In this document: positions 7,212 to 14,095 of the stretch, piece after piece
How positions within the stretch are numbered: the first letter of the stretch is position 1
Layout of the letters: each line of letters begins with the position of its first letter
NCBI GenBank assembly: GCA_017451975.1
Contig: JAFTNI010000025.1
Span: forward strand, 1-16,467
From: Clostridia bacterium
GTDB lineage: Bacteria > Bacillota > Clostridia > Oscillospirales > CAG-272
Direction of reading: 5' to 3'
Length of the DNA stretch: 16,467 nt
Notes under the pieces: generated by a model
Databases searched by the model: none
What the model was told of the DNA's origin: nothing
Seen by the model: the letters and a program-made list of their open reading frames with translations, nothing else
Made by a program: the position numbers and the translations under genes

Positions 7212-7706
7212 TTATTCGCACCTCTTTTCCCATGCTTCGTGCAGGCATTCCGCGCCGAAGCACCAACCGCCTAGCCTTTCCGTAAGCTCTATTCTTTCCC
7301 AATCGTTTGCACGCGGCATTTTTTCTTCAAGCTCTGCCATCTGCTTTTCGGCAAAGGCGAGTATGCCGTAATAAAGTGCATAATCGGGCTTTTCGCCCTC
7401 GGGCGCGGAGCAGTAGAGCGCAAAATAATCCTCGCGGCTTTTAAGGGCTTCGCTGAAATACTGAAGCAGGTAGTTGCTGTAGCCAAGGTCGTGTATCTTT
7501 CTGCATTGTTGATTGTTAAAAAATACGGAGTGCAAAACAGAAACTCCCGCATAGCGGTATTTCGCGCATTTGTATTCGGCAATCTGTGCATTTTTAAGCT
7601 CCGGGTTTTTATCGAGGTTTTCGCAAAAGGCTTCGAGTCGTTCTGCCTCTTTTTTCATTGCATCGTATGCAAGCGTATAAAACTTGCTGTCGTTTGTGAT
7701 TTTCAT
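7212..7706 (-). CDS. Conserved-looking protein of unknown function, first gene of the ArsR operon
   Basis: 164 residues; I do not recognise a family. It looks soluble and mostly helical, with charged N-terminal helices (AYDAMKKEAERLEAFCENLD), a central segment rich in Tyr and Phe (about 47-108), and an acidic C-terminal helix ending in WEKRCE. It has seven cysteines and several tryptophans. No signal peptide or membrane helix is seen. It is first in the operon, with AAGGAG six bases before ATG and a perfect promoter at 7755-7783, and is followed after two bases by the ArsR/DUF2087 regulator. The tight packing suggests that this protein is the main output of the operon and the regulator its controller. 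Confidence 0.75.
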   Translation of the reverse strand: MKITNDSKFYTLAYDAMKKEAERLEAFCENLDKNPELKNAQIAEYKCAKYRYAGVSVLHSVFFNNQQCRKIHDLGYSNYLLQYFSEALKSREDYFALYCSAPEGEKPDYALYYGILAFAEKQMAELEEKMPRANDWERIELTERLGGWCFGAECLHEAWEKRCE

Positions 7707-7754
7707 ATTCTTCTCCTTGATTCCTTGTTTTTTATGTAACCGGCTTACACTTAT

Positions 7755-7783
7755 ATTATAAGCATCTAATCACTTTTTGTCAA
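7755..7783 (-). promoter_or_regulatory. Consensus sigma-A promoter of the ArsR/DUF2087 operon
   Basis: On the - strand: TTGACA (7783-7778), exactly 17 bases, TATAAT (7760-7755). Both hexamers match the consensus perfectly, which suggests strong transcription held down by a repressor. Confidence 0.93.
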
Positions 7784-7807
7784 TAGCGATTAGATAGATT
7801 TCTAATC
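7765..7807 (-). promoter_or_regulatory. Putative operator: three TCTAATC/GATTAGA half-sites
   Basis: On the + strand: TCTAATC at 7765-7771, GATTAGA at 7788-7794 and TCTAATC at 7801-7807. The last two form an inverted pair with a six-base gap just upstream of the -35. The first lies inside the promoter spacer and is inverted to the middle one. Binding there would block RNA polymerase. The likely ligand is the ArsR-type regulator encoded in the operon (autoregulation), inferred from position. Confidence 0.65.
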
Positions 7808-7856
7808 ATTCAACCGACGGTAGAAAAATTGAGATTATAAAAATGAAGCGACAAGA

Positions 7857-7878
7857 AGCCTCCCTCGGGCGGGAGGCT
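7857..7878. other. GC-rich hairpin of unclear role
   Basis: 8-bp perfect stem AGCCTCCC/GGGAGGCT with a six-base loop, in the 125-base gap between two - strand genes. On the + strand a CTTTTT tract follows after about ten bases, too far for a classic terminator. It may be a second terminator reinforcing the one at 7903-7928, or a remnant repeat. Confidence 0.4.
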
Positions 7879-7902
7879 CAGATTACTTTTTCCGACATTA
7901 TA

Positions 7903-7928
7903 AAACGGAAGGCTTTCACCTTCCGTTT
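7903..7928 (-). terminator. Terminator of the LRR lipoprotein gene / rbfA-truB run
   Basis: Perfect 10-bp stem (7903-7912 with 7919-7928) starting five bases after the - strand stop codon. The T tract that follows (GTTTTATAAT) is modest, so efficiency is uncertain. Confidence 0.7.
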
Positions 7929-7932
7929 GAAA

Positions 7933-8706
7933 TTATTTTGCAAATGATATTTCCGCGCCGTCGAAATATCTGCTCCAACCCTCCGAACGTACACTTTGCC
8001 ACTCGGCTTCCGTGCCCGCGAAGGTTATTTTTTTAAGCTTTGTGCAGTACATAAAAGCGGAGCTGCCCATGTGCTCGAGGCTTGCGGGCAAAGTTATTTC
8101 CGAAAGCATAAGGCAGTTGCCGAAAGCCTCGCTGCCTATATAACGAAGCCCTTCGGGAAGAGCAATGCTTTCGAGCGAACCGCAGGAGTAAAGCGCGTTT
8201 TTGCCGATGTGCGTAATGCCCGAGGGCAACGAAAGCGAATTTATATCGCAATCGTACAGCGCACAGTCTGCAAGTATTTTTGTATCTTTGTGAAGCAAAA
8301 ACGTATCTTTGGAGTTTTCGTTTACCTTAATAACCGCGTAGGCGGGGTTTTTCTCTGTGCCTATGTAATAAATACCGCCAAGCTCGTTATAGGTGATGTT
8401 TGCGCAATCTTCAAAAGCGTTTTCTGCTATGAAAAATACGTTTTCCGTAAGAGTTACGCGCGTAACCTTAGTGCCTGAGAAGGCGCGCTCGCCTATCGCG
8501 GAAACGGGCAAGCCCTTATATTCGCGCGGAATAAGCACGTCGTAATCCTTGCATTTGCCAATGCCCGTAACGGTGTAATATTCGCCGCTTTCGGAAAGCG
8601 CCATTTCGAGCCCGCGGCTTTCTTCGCCCTCGCGCCGTTTGCACGAAACTAGCGAAAGGCACGTTATAAGCGCCAGAATAAGCGCAATTATTTTTGCTGT
8701 TTTCAT
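7933..8706 (-). CDS. Leucine-rich-repeat (BspA-like LRR_5) lipoprotein
   Basis: 257 residues. The N-terminus is a lipoprotein signal: KTAKIIALILALITCLSLVS then Cys22 (lipobox LVSC), so the protein is probably anchored on the outer face of the membrane. From about residue 70 onward it carries LRR_5 repeats typical of BspA-like surface proteins: VSAIGERAF, VFFIAENAFEDC, ITHIGKNALYSCGSL, LRYIGSEAFGNCLML and LEHMGSSAFMYCTKL. These alternate with LPxGL/LPxSL turns. The C-terminal FAGTEAEWQSV motif is also common in that family. It starts 17 bases after truB with its own AAGGA site and could be read through from the rbfA promoter. Its ligand is unknown; adhesion or surface binding is the usual guess. 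Confidence 0.85.
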   Translation of the reverse strand: MKTAKIIALILALITCLSLVSCKRREGEESRGLEMALSESGEYYTVTGIGKCKDYDVLIPREYKGLPVSAIGERAFSGTKVTRVTLTENVFFIAENAFEDCANITYNELGGIYYIGTEKNPAYAVIKVNENSKDTFLLHKDTKILADCALYDCDINSLSLPSGITHIGKNALYSCGSLESIALPEGLRYIGSEAFGNCLMLSEITLPASLEHMGSSAFMYCTKLKKITFAGTEAEWQSVRSEGWSRYFDGAEISFAK

Positions 8707-8722
8707 AATTTATTCCTTGTTT

Positions 8723-9619
8723 TTAAAGAAATTTTACTATTTTTATAGCGCTTCCGCCCTCGTATTCGCGAACGGAGCCTATACCGAAGAAGCCCGTGCC
8801 GCCGTAAACGCGCAAAAGCGCGCCCGTGGGGTGGCAAGTGCCTATTTTCTTTTGGTAAATTTCCGCGCCATTTTTCGCAAGGCGCTCGTAAAAAGCAGGG
8901 AGCTTTACCTCGGGAAGCTCGGAAAAAAGCTTTTCCGTGGGTATAAGCAGCGCATCGCGCCCGTCTTGCGTAAGAGCCTCTATTTCCTCGAGCGTATGCG
9001 CCGAAGAAACCTCAAAGCCGCCCGTTTCCGTGCGGAAAAGTGAGCTCATGGCGCCGCCGCAACCAAGCTTCGCGCCGATATCGGCGCAGAGCGTGCGTAT
9101 ATACGTGCCCGCAGAGCAAGCAACCTCCATTGTATAATCTCTGCCGTCGCCTTCTGCGGAAATAGAGTAAACGGTGATGGGGCGCGCCTCGCGCTCCACG
9201 GTTATGCCCTTGCGCGCAAGGTCGCAAAGCTTCTGCCCATTAACTTTAAGAGCCGAGTACATCGGCGGCACCTGCAAGCTTTCGCCCTTGAAGGATGCTA
9301 TCGCTTCAAGCACCTCCGCTTTCGCGGGGATATCGTCGCAGGTGGTTAGCGTTTTGCCCGTGGTATCCTCCGTATCGGTGGTAAGCCCCAGGCGAAGCCC
9401 CGCGCGGTAAACCTTTTTGCCCGCGGTTACGTACTCCGCCGCCTTTGCGGCTCTGCCTATAAGCACTATGAGCAAGCCCGTTGCATCTGGGTCCAGTGTG
9501 CCCGTGTGGCCCACCTTTTTTGTGCCGTAAAGCTTGCGTATTTTAAAAACAATGTCGTGCGAGGTCATGCCCGCGGGTTTATTCACGGGCAAAACGCCGC
9601 ATATTTCTCTTTCAGTCAT
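8723..9619 (-). CDS. truB: tRNA pseudouridine(55) synthase TruB
   Basis: 298 residues from the ATG at 9619. It makes pseudouridine 55 in the T-loop of tRNAs. Core motifs: LPVNKPAGMTSHD (10-22), then VGHTGTLDPDATGLL (36-50), with D43 as the catalytic aspartate. Also present are KVYRAGLRLG (68-77), QVPPMYSALKVNGQKL and GTYIRTLCADIG. A small C-terminal domain (GALLRVYGG, FFGIGSV) fits TruB_C. An in-frame GTG at 9628 is possible but too close to the AAAGGA site. The ATG at 9619 overlaps the upstream nrnA stop by 8 bases (ATGACTGA), so the two are translationally coupled. ribF, the usual next gene, is absent. Confidence 0.96.
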   Translation of the reverse strand: MTEREICGVLPVNKPAGMTSHDIVFKIRKLYGTKKVGHTGTLDPDATGLLIVLIGRAAKAAEYVTAGKKVYRAGLRLGLTTDTEDTTGKTLTTCDDIPAKAEVLEAIASFKGESLQVPPMYSALKVNGQKLCDLARKGITVEREARPITVYSISAEGDGRDYTMEVACSAGTYIRTLCADIGAKLGCGGAMSSLFRTETGGFEVSSAHTLEEIEALTQDGRDALLIPTEKLFSELPEVKLPAFYERLAKNGAEIYQKKIGTCHPTGALLRVYGGTGFFGIGSVREYEGGSAIKIVKFL

Positions 9620-10583
9620 CAAATCCACATTCCTTTATAATGCGCTCTATAGCCGCATCTACCTCGCCCGCCGCTACACTGCAGCCCGCCGCGCCGGAGT
9701 GACCGCCGCCGCCGAAAATGCCGCATATTTTTGCCACGTCTATTTCGCAGGAGCTGCGCGTGGAAATTTTATAGGAGCCATCGTCCTTTTCGCGCGCGAA
9801 AAGCGCGATTTTTACACCGTCTGCGCGGCGAATGGCGTTGATAACGTCGTATGTATCTTCGTCGGCAAAGCCGCGCGCCGCCTTATCGGCAAGCGTGATT
9901 TTAACGTAGGATATTTTACCGCCGCAAAGGTACTTAACGTGCTCCATGGCGAAGGATTCCGCCGCCAGCGCGCTTTTGCTCTTGCATTCAAAAAGGTTGC
10001 GGCAAATTTGCGCGTGGTTTGCGCCGTGCTCTATAAGCTTTGCCGCCACCTTGTGGGTTGCGGGGCTTGTGTTGGCGTAGCGGAAGCCGCCTGTGTCTGC
10101 CGCCAGACCTGCGTAGAGCAGGGAAGCCGTTTTTTCGGGAATGTTGCCCGAAAGCAGGTTATTTATAATTCTGTAAACTATTTCCGCGCAAGCGCCCGCC
10201 TTCGGCTCAACGTAAAGGTACGTAGCAAAGCGGTCGTGCGTTGCGTGGTGGTCGAGCGCGAGCGTTACTTTTTTTGCATATTCGCGCAAAGCGCCAAACT
10301 GACCGGGTGAGGCAACATCTGCGCTGAGCAAATATTCGGGCTTGAAGCCCTCGGGGAGGTCGTCTATGCCGAAATCGCGTTCGCCGTCTGTCATAAATGC
10401 GAGCGAGGCGGGAACTTTATCGCAGCAAGCGACGTAAGCCGTTTTGCCGAGCTTGCGGAGCGTGTACACGAGCGAGAAGCACGAGCCAACTGCATCGGCA
10501 TCGGGCGTTTCGTGCATGAAAACGAGGAAATTATCCCTCTGCAAAAGAAATTTGCATATGCCTTGTATAGTGATATTATTCAT
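9612..10583 (-). CDS. nrnA: DHH/DHHA1 phosphoesterase, NrnA-type oligoribonuclease / pAp phosphatase
   Basis: 323 residues from the ATG at 10583, chosen because GGAGGG lies just upstream; the frame is open to 10619. The enzyme class removes short oligoribonucleotides and pAp (some members cleave c-di-AMP or pApA). DHH-family landmarks: HETPDADAVGS (24-34) with the metal-binding Asp pair, SADVASPG with Asp89, LDHHATHDRF (110-119) with the DHH triad, YAGLAADTGGFRY (157-169), and the DHHA1 motif FGGGGHSGAAG (290-300). It sits between rbfA and truB, the standard Firmicutes place for nrnA. It overlaps rbfA by 8 bases and truB by 8 bases, giving a tightly coupled translation unit. Confidence 0.93.
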   Translation of the reverse strand: MNNITIQGICKFLLQRDNFLVFMHETPDADAVGSCFSLVYTLRKLGKTAYVACCDKVPASLAFMTDGERDFGIDDLPEGFKPEYLLSADVASPGQFGALREYAKKVTLALDHHATHDRFATYLYVEPKAGACAEIVYRIINNLLSGNIPEKTASLLYAGLAADTGGFRYANTSPATHKVAAKLIEHGANHAQICRNLFECKSKSALAAESFAMEHVKYLCGGKISYVKITLADKAARGFADEDTYDVINAIRRADGVKIALFAREKDDGSYKISTRSSCEIDVAKICGIFGGGGHSGAAGCSVAAGEVDAAIERIIKECGFDD

Positions 10584-10971
10584 CCCCGCCCTCCGTTTCC
10601 GCGGAAGGCTCCTGGGCATCGCTTTCGGTTTCTATTTTGCGAAGCAAGCGCATAATATCCGCGCCGTGTTCCATGCCCTTATCGTGCTCGAAGCTAAGCT
10701 CTGGCGTTATGCGCAGGTTGAGCTCGCGCGCAATGTAAGAACGCAAGTAGCCCGCGGCGCTGTAAAGCCCCGTTTTTATTTCTTTTACGTTTCCTTCCTC
10801 CGTGCCGAAAACGGAAAAATAAATTTTTGCAAATTTAAGGTCGCCAGAAACGTCTGCTTTCGTTATCGTTATCATGGCGTTCGCAACGCGCGGGTCCTTC
10901 ACCGTGCGGAGCGCTTCGGCAACGACGCGTGTCACCTCGTCGTTAATTCTTGTTCTTCTGTATTTGGACAT
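10576..10971 (-). CDS. rbfA: 30S ribosome-binding factor A
   Basis: 131 residues, close to the family norm. RbfA binds the 30S subunit during late maturation of 16S rRNA and is important in the cold. Landmarks: KYRRTRINDEVTRVVAEAL (3-21), LRTVKDPRVANAMITITKADVS (about 21-42), the DLKFAKIYFSVFG strand, and LRSYIARELNLRITPELSFEHD, here as separate stretches. An acidic tail (SDAQEPSAETEGGDE) is extra. infB, which often precedes rbfA in Firmicutes, is not upstream; instead rbfA has its own promoter at 11032-11060. It heads the rbfA-nrnA-truB unit. Confidence 0.96.
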   Translation of the reverse strand: MSKYRRTRINDEVTRVVAEALRTVKDPRVANAMITITKADVSGDLKFAKIYFSVFGTEEGNVKEIKTGLYSAAGYLRSYIARELNLRITPELSFEHDKGMEHGADIMRLLRKIETESDAQEPSAETEGGDE

Positions 10972-11031
10972 TTTTCCGTCCTTTCCGCGCCCAAAAGGCG
11001 CTAAATGAGATAAAAAATTATATACACAGTT

Positions 11032-11060
11032 ATTTTACCACTTTTTTGCAGAAAAATCAA
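11032..11060 (-). promoter_or_regulatory. Sigma-A promoter of rbfA-nrnA-truB
   Basis: On the - strand: TTGATT (11060-11055), 17 bases, TAAAAT (11037-11032). The leader that follows can form GCGCC/GGCGC (10987-11001), and a GGAC/GGAAAG region precedes the ATG. Confidence 0.75.
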
Positions 11061-11210
11061 TGTTATATATAATAAATATGTTGTAAATTTTATGTAACGT
11101 GGGGGGATTTTTTGTCTTTGAGAGAAAAAGCTTCAGAAAGCGGTGAAATTTCCAGCATAACCACGGTTTTTAGGTTATTATAAAATTGAACCGCATACCG
11201 CCGCGAGATC

Positions 11211-11485
11211 CGAGCGTGAACGCTCGCCTACGGGTTTCGGCTTCGCTCAAGATGACCGCGGAGGTGGCACCAAGCCTTCCCCTTTTATTAGGGGAAGGGG
11301 GACCGCACGGGGGCCTCAAATGATGCGAAGCATCGTTTGGGGTTCTCGGTTTGCGGTGGATGAGGTGTTCTTTCGTTATTATTGTAAGAGTGAAAATTTT
11401 AATTTAAAAGCGATGGTATACCTCATCAGTCACGCTTATGCGTGCCAGCTTCCCCTAACGCTTATGCCAGGGGAAGCCTTTGGAA
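11211..11485. repeat. Composite palindromic intergenic repeat block
   Basis: The stretch contains no convincing gene but many perfect or near-perfect hairpins: CGAGCG-TGAA-CGCTCG (11211-11226); CCTTCCCCT/AGGGGAAGG (11275-11298); a 13-bp stem allowing two G:U pairs (11314-11326 with 11330-11342); CACGC-TTAT-GCGTG (11431-11444); and CTTCCCCT/AGGGGAAG (11449-11476). GATGAGGT (11359-11366) and ACCTCATC (11420-11427) are inverted around an AT-rich centre, and the CTTCCCCT palindromes lie outside them, so the block resembles an inverted pair of repeat units. Similar blocks are common between genes in gut Clostridia as I recall them. Their function is not established. Confidence 0.7.
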
Positions 11486-11487
11486 AC

Positions 11488-11559
11488 GGGCGAACACAGT
11501 TCGCCCCTACGAACACGCCGAAATTCTCACACCACCGTAGGTTGCGGGTTCTCCTCCCG
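11488..11559 (+). repeat. Roughly 60-bp intergenic repeat, copy A
   Basis: GGGCGAA-CACAG-TTCGCCC hairpin (11488-11506) followed by CCTACG and, further on, CACCGTAGGTTGCGG. From 11499 on it aligns base for base, with few changes and small gaps, with 12258-12320. CCCCTACG and CGTAGG are themselves complementary. Confidence 0.75.
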
Positions 11560-11569
11560 AAAAAATCGT

Positions 11570-11602
11570 ACAAATAAAAAACAGGCGCGTTTGCACCTGT
11601 TA
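11570..11602 (-). terminator. Terminator of the Xre-type gene
   Basis: On the - strand ACAGG-(ten bases)-CCTGT (11600-11596 with 11585-11581), with inner GC pairs, then TTTTTTATTTG. The stem begins at the stop codon of the gene. Confidence 0.75.
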
Positions 11603-11842
11603 TTTTAATTCTTGCTCTAAATTGAGAAAATCTTCCGTATTGAAAAAATCTACTATGGTTATATCAAGACCGTCGCAGATTTTCTTGATGGTAGAAGTGG
11701 TTGTCGTTTTCGTTTCGGCATTAACAATACTGTTGAGTGTAGATTGCGTTATACCGCTTATTGTGGCGAGTTTATTTATTGTGATATTGTTTTCTTTGCA
11801 TAAATCCAAGATTCTTTTTATGGTAGCTTCTTCCAATGTCAC
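11600..11842 (-). CDS. Xre-type HTH regulator
   Basis: 80 residues from a GTG at 11842. The frame is open to 11887, but only the GTG has a site (GGAGG at 11856-11852, nine bases away). One HTH domain fills it: TIKRILDLCKENNITINKLA (7-26), SGITQSTLNSIVNAETK (29-45) with the recognition helix, and TIKKICDGLDITIVDFF (51-67), a typical Xre C-terminal helix. It diverges from the small gene at 11977, with a shared region that contains a 14-base palindrome. It is bracketed, together with that gene, by two copies of an intergenic repeat. Probable role: a local repressor acting on the shared region (inference). Confidence 0.82.
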   Translation of the reverse strand: MTLEEATIKRILDLCKENNITINKLATISGITQSTLNSIVNAETKTTTTSTIKKICDGLDITIVDFFNTEDFLNLEQELK

Positions 11843-11904
11843 AGTTCCTAACCTCCGTAAGTATTTATATATTTTAATGATACCCATTTTAAAATGAAAA
11901 GATT

Positions 11905-11945
11905 AACGACAAGTCGTTGACTTTTGAGCGTAATGGTGATATCCT
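11905..11945 (+). promoter_or_regulatory. Promoter of the small divergent gene with overlapping palindrome
   Basis: TTGACT (11917-11922), exactly 17 bases, TATCCT (11940-11945). The perfect palindrome AACGAC-AA-GTCGTT (11905-11918) overlaps the first two bases of the -35 and is a good candidate operator for the neighbouring Xre-type regulator. Confidence 0.6.
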
Positions 11946-11976
11946 AAAAATATTAAGAAGATTAGGAGATTTAGAA

Positions 11977-12249
11977 ATGAAAAAATATATTACAGATGAT
12001 GAACTTGAAAAAATATTTATCGAACATCTTGATGATATATACGAAGAAGCTATTACAAAGAATACAAAAATAATTTATAGCGAGTTTCTTTGCGATACGA
12101 AAAGAAAACTGAAGGCTTCACTTTCACCGGAACAGCAAAAATTGCTCGATTTTTTGAATGAAAACATAGAAATATATGAAGGCGCGGTTTTGGAAGACGT
12201 ATTTTTTTACGCCTACCGTTTGGGAATGAATCATTATGACTGTAGTTGA
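11977..12249 (+). CDS. Small acidic protein, DUF6809-like
   Basis: 90 residues from the ATG at 11977, which has AGGAG about eight bases upstream. The frame also opens at 11917, but that lies inside the promoter and is rejected. The protein is helical and acidic: DDELEKIFIEHLDDIYEEA (7-25), then LSPEQQKLLDFLNENIEIYE (49-68), ending in VFFYAYRLGMNHY (75-87). The pattern of a charged middle helix followed by (F/Y)-x-x-(G/A)-(F/Y)-x-LG near the C-terminus is like DUF6809, a family common in Clostridia. The match is from memory and weak. Divergently transcribed from the Xre-type gene; function unknown. Confidence 0.65.
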   Translation: MKKYITDDELEKIFIEHLDDIYEEAITKNTKIIYSEFLCDTKRKLKASLSPEQQKLLDFLNENIEIYEGAVLEDVFFYAYRLGMNHYDCS

Positions 12250-12257
12250 AAAAGAGG

Positions 12258-12320
12258 GTTCGCCCCTACGCACATAGTTGAAATTTTCGCCACACCGTAG
12301 GTTGCGGATTCTCCGTACCG
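12258..12320 (+). repeat. Roughly 60-bp intergenic repeat, copy B
   Basis: It starts GTTCGCCCCTACG and carries CACCGTAGGTTGCGG and CTCCGTACCG, aligned with 11499-11559 in the same orientation 759 bases away. It lacks the left half of the copy A hairpin (GGGCGAA). Confidence 0.75.
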
Positions 12321-12380
12321 CATAATTCCCGTCTATTTTAATGTTTTTATAAAATTCCTATAGATTTTTGAAAAAATATA

Positions 12381-12389
12381 TGATATACT
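12381..12389 (+). promoter_or_regulatory. Extended -10 promoter of gpmI
   Basis: TG-A-TATACT is an extended -10 element, 51 bases before the gpmI ATG. The -35 position (TAGATT, 12361-12366) is a poor match, as is usual for extended -10 promoters. AAAGGA before the ATG is the ribosome-binding site. Confidence 0.55.
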
Positions 12390-12440
12390 AAAGGAGTAAA
12401 TACAAATCAAATCTATTCTATTTGAAAGGATTGAAAAAAT

Positions 12441-14084
12441 ATGGAACTTAAAGAACTCACAAACAAAGTAGGCGTGCAGGGCCCCGTTGTTACTATAGTT
12501 ATGGACGGCGTTGGTATTGCACCCGACGGCGCGGGCAACGCGGTTAAAAACGCATATACACCCACGCTCGATATGCTTATGGCAAAATACCCTTGGGTTA
12601 AGCTTCAGGCTCACGGTAAGGCAGTTGGTCTTATGAGCGACGACGATATGGGTAACTCTGAGGTTGGCCATAACGCGCTCGGCTCCGGCCAGGTTTTCGC
12701 TCAGGGCGCAAAGCTTGTTACGGAATCTATCGAATCCGGCAAAATTTTCGAGGGCGAAACATGGAAAGCGCTCGCACAGAACGCGAAAGATAACGCTTCC
12801 ACGCTCCATTTCATCGGTCTTTTCTCCGACGGTAACGTTCACTCCCACATCAACCACCTCCGCGAAATGATTAAACGCGCGAAGGTTGACGGCGTGGCAA
12901 AGGTTCGCGTTCACATTCTTCTCGACGGACGTGACGTTGGCGAAACATCCGCGCTCGATTACGTTCTTCCTTTCGAAGCATTTCTTGCAGACCTTCGCGA
13001 CGATGCTTTCGACGTTTGCATTGCATCGGGCGGCGGCAGAATGCAGATCACTATGGACAGATACGAAGCTAACTGGAAAATGGTTGAAGAAGGCTGGAAA
13101 ACTCACGTTCTCGGCGAAGGCAGAGTTTTTGCATCTGCCGAAGAAGCTATCACAACCTACCGCGCTGAAACAGGCGTTATCGACCAGGACCTCCCTGCGT
13201 TCGTTATCGCTAAAGACGGCGCTCCCGTTGGCACTATTGAAGATGGCGACAGCGTTGTTTTCTACAACTTCCGCGGCGACCGCGCTATAGAAATTTCCAA
13301 AGCCTTCGATAGCGGCATCGAATTTGATAAATTCAATAAGGTTCGCTCCCCCAAGGTTGTTTACGCAGGTATGCTTGAATATGACGGCGACCTTCACATT
13401 CCTTCCCGTTACCTCGTTGCTCCCCCCGCTATCACAAACACGATGGGCGAATACCTCGCAGGCACGGGCGTAACACAGTTTGCAGTTTCCGAAACACAGA
13501 AATACGGCCACGTAACTTACTTCTGGAACGGTAACAGAAGCGGTAAGTTCGACGACGCTACGGAAACTTACCTTGAAATCCCCTCCGATGTTGTTCCTTT
13601 CGAACAGAGACCCTGGATGCAGTGCGCACTTGTTGCAGATGCTGTTATCGACGCTATCAAGAGCGGCAAATATCAGTATATCCGCGCTAACTTCCCCAAC
13701 GGCGATATGGTTGGCCACACTGGCAACTACCTTGCTACAATCGTTTCCATGGAAGCGCTCGACATTCAGCTTGCAAGAATTCTTACTGCTGTAGACGCAG
13801 CAAAGGGTGTTGCTATCATCACGGCAGACCACGGCAACGCAGACGAAATGTATGAAGTTGACAAAAAAGGCAACGCAAAAACAAACAAAGACGGTTCTTA
13901 TAAGGCAAAAACAAGCCACACGCTCAACCCCGTTCCTTGCATTATCTACGATAACTTCACGGCAGACAAATACACGGTGAAGAAGGAAGGCGCGTTCGGC
14001 CTTGCAAACGTAGCGGCTACAACGGTAGAGCTTCTCGGCTACGAAGCGCCCGAAATGTGGTGCGAAAGCCTTATCACGAAATAA
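12441..14084 (+). CDS. gpmI: 2,3-bisphosphoglycerate-independent phosphoglycerate mutase
   Basis: 547 residues. Interconverts 3- and 2-phosphoglycerate in glycolysis with a Mn-dependent phosphoserine mechanism. Landmarks in order: VVTIVMDGVGIAP (16-28) with D22; DDDMGNSEVGHNALG (67-81) with the nucleophile S73; GLFSDGNVHSH (126-136); HILLDGRD (158-165); NFRGDRA (276-282); the metal ligand motifs PNGDMVGHTGN (419-429) and TADHGNADEM (461-470); and HTLNPVP (493-499). The protein is some 35 residues longer than the usual 510, partly from an extra Lys/Asn-rich loop at about 472-492. Codon choice is biased to a narrow set, as in highly expressed genes. Followed after 11 bases by a DUF1934 gene. 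Confidence 0.97.
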   Translation: MELKELTNKVGVQGPVVTIVMDGVGIAPDGAGNAVKNAYTPTLDMLMAKYPWVKLQAHGKAVGLMSDDDMGNSEVGHNALGSGQVFAQGAKLVTESIESGKIFEGETWKALAQNAKDNASTLHFIGLFSDGNVHSHINHLREMIKRAKVDGVAKVRVHILLDGRDVGETSALDYVLPFEAFLADLRDDAFDVCIASGGGRMQITMDRYEANWKMVEEGWKTHVLGEGRVFASAEEAITTYRAETGVIDQDLPAFVIAKDGAPVGTIEDGDSVVFYNFRGDRAIEISKAFDSGIEFDKFNKVRSPKVVYAGMLEYDGDLHIPSRYLVAPPAITNTMGEYLAGTGVTQFAVSETQKYGHVTYFWNGNRSGKFDDATETYLEIPSDVVPFEQRPWMQCALVADAVIDAIKSGKYQYIRANFPNGDMVGHTGNYLATIVSMEALDIQLARILTAVDAAKGVAIITADHGNADEMYEVDKKGNAKTNKDGSYKAKTSHTLNPVPCIIYDNFTADKYTVKKEGAFGLANVAATTVELLGYEAPEMWCESLITK

Positions 14085-14095
14085 TATAAGGTAAT

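Noticed and set aside
7210..7302. 31-codon N-terminal extension of the ArsR/DUF2087 gene
   Set aside because: It overlaps the end of the upstream gene, reads as Arg-rich non-conserved sequence, and the ATG at 7209 has its own ribosome-binding site.
11320..11577. 85-codon + strand frame
   Set aside because: It runs through the palindromic repeats and has no ribosome-binding site or protein-like composition.
11917..11976. 20-codon N-terminal extension of the DUF6809-like gene
   Set aside because: Its start is the TTG of the promoter -35 box; the ATG at 11977 has a good ribosome-binding site.
12333..13919. Long open frame of 528 codons on the - strand
   Set aside because: It is the antisense of gpmI, kept open by that gene's biased codon use. 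Its translation is Cys/Val/Phe-rich with no domain, and no ribosome-binding site is seen.
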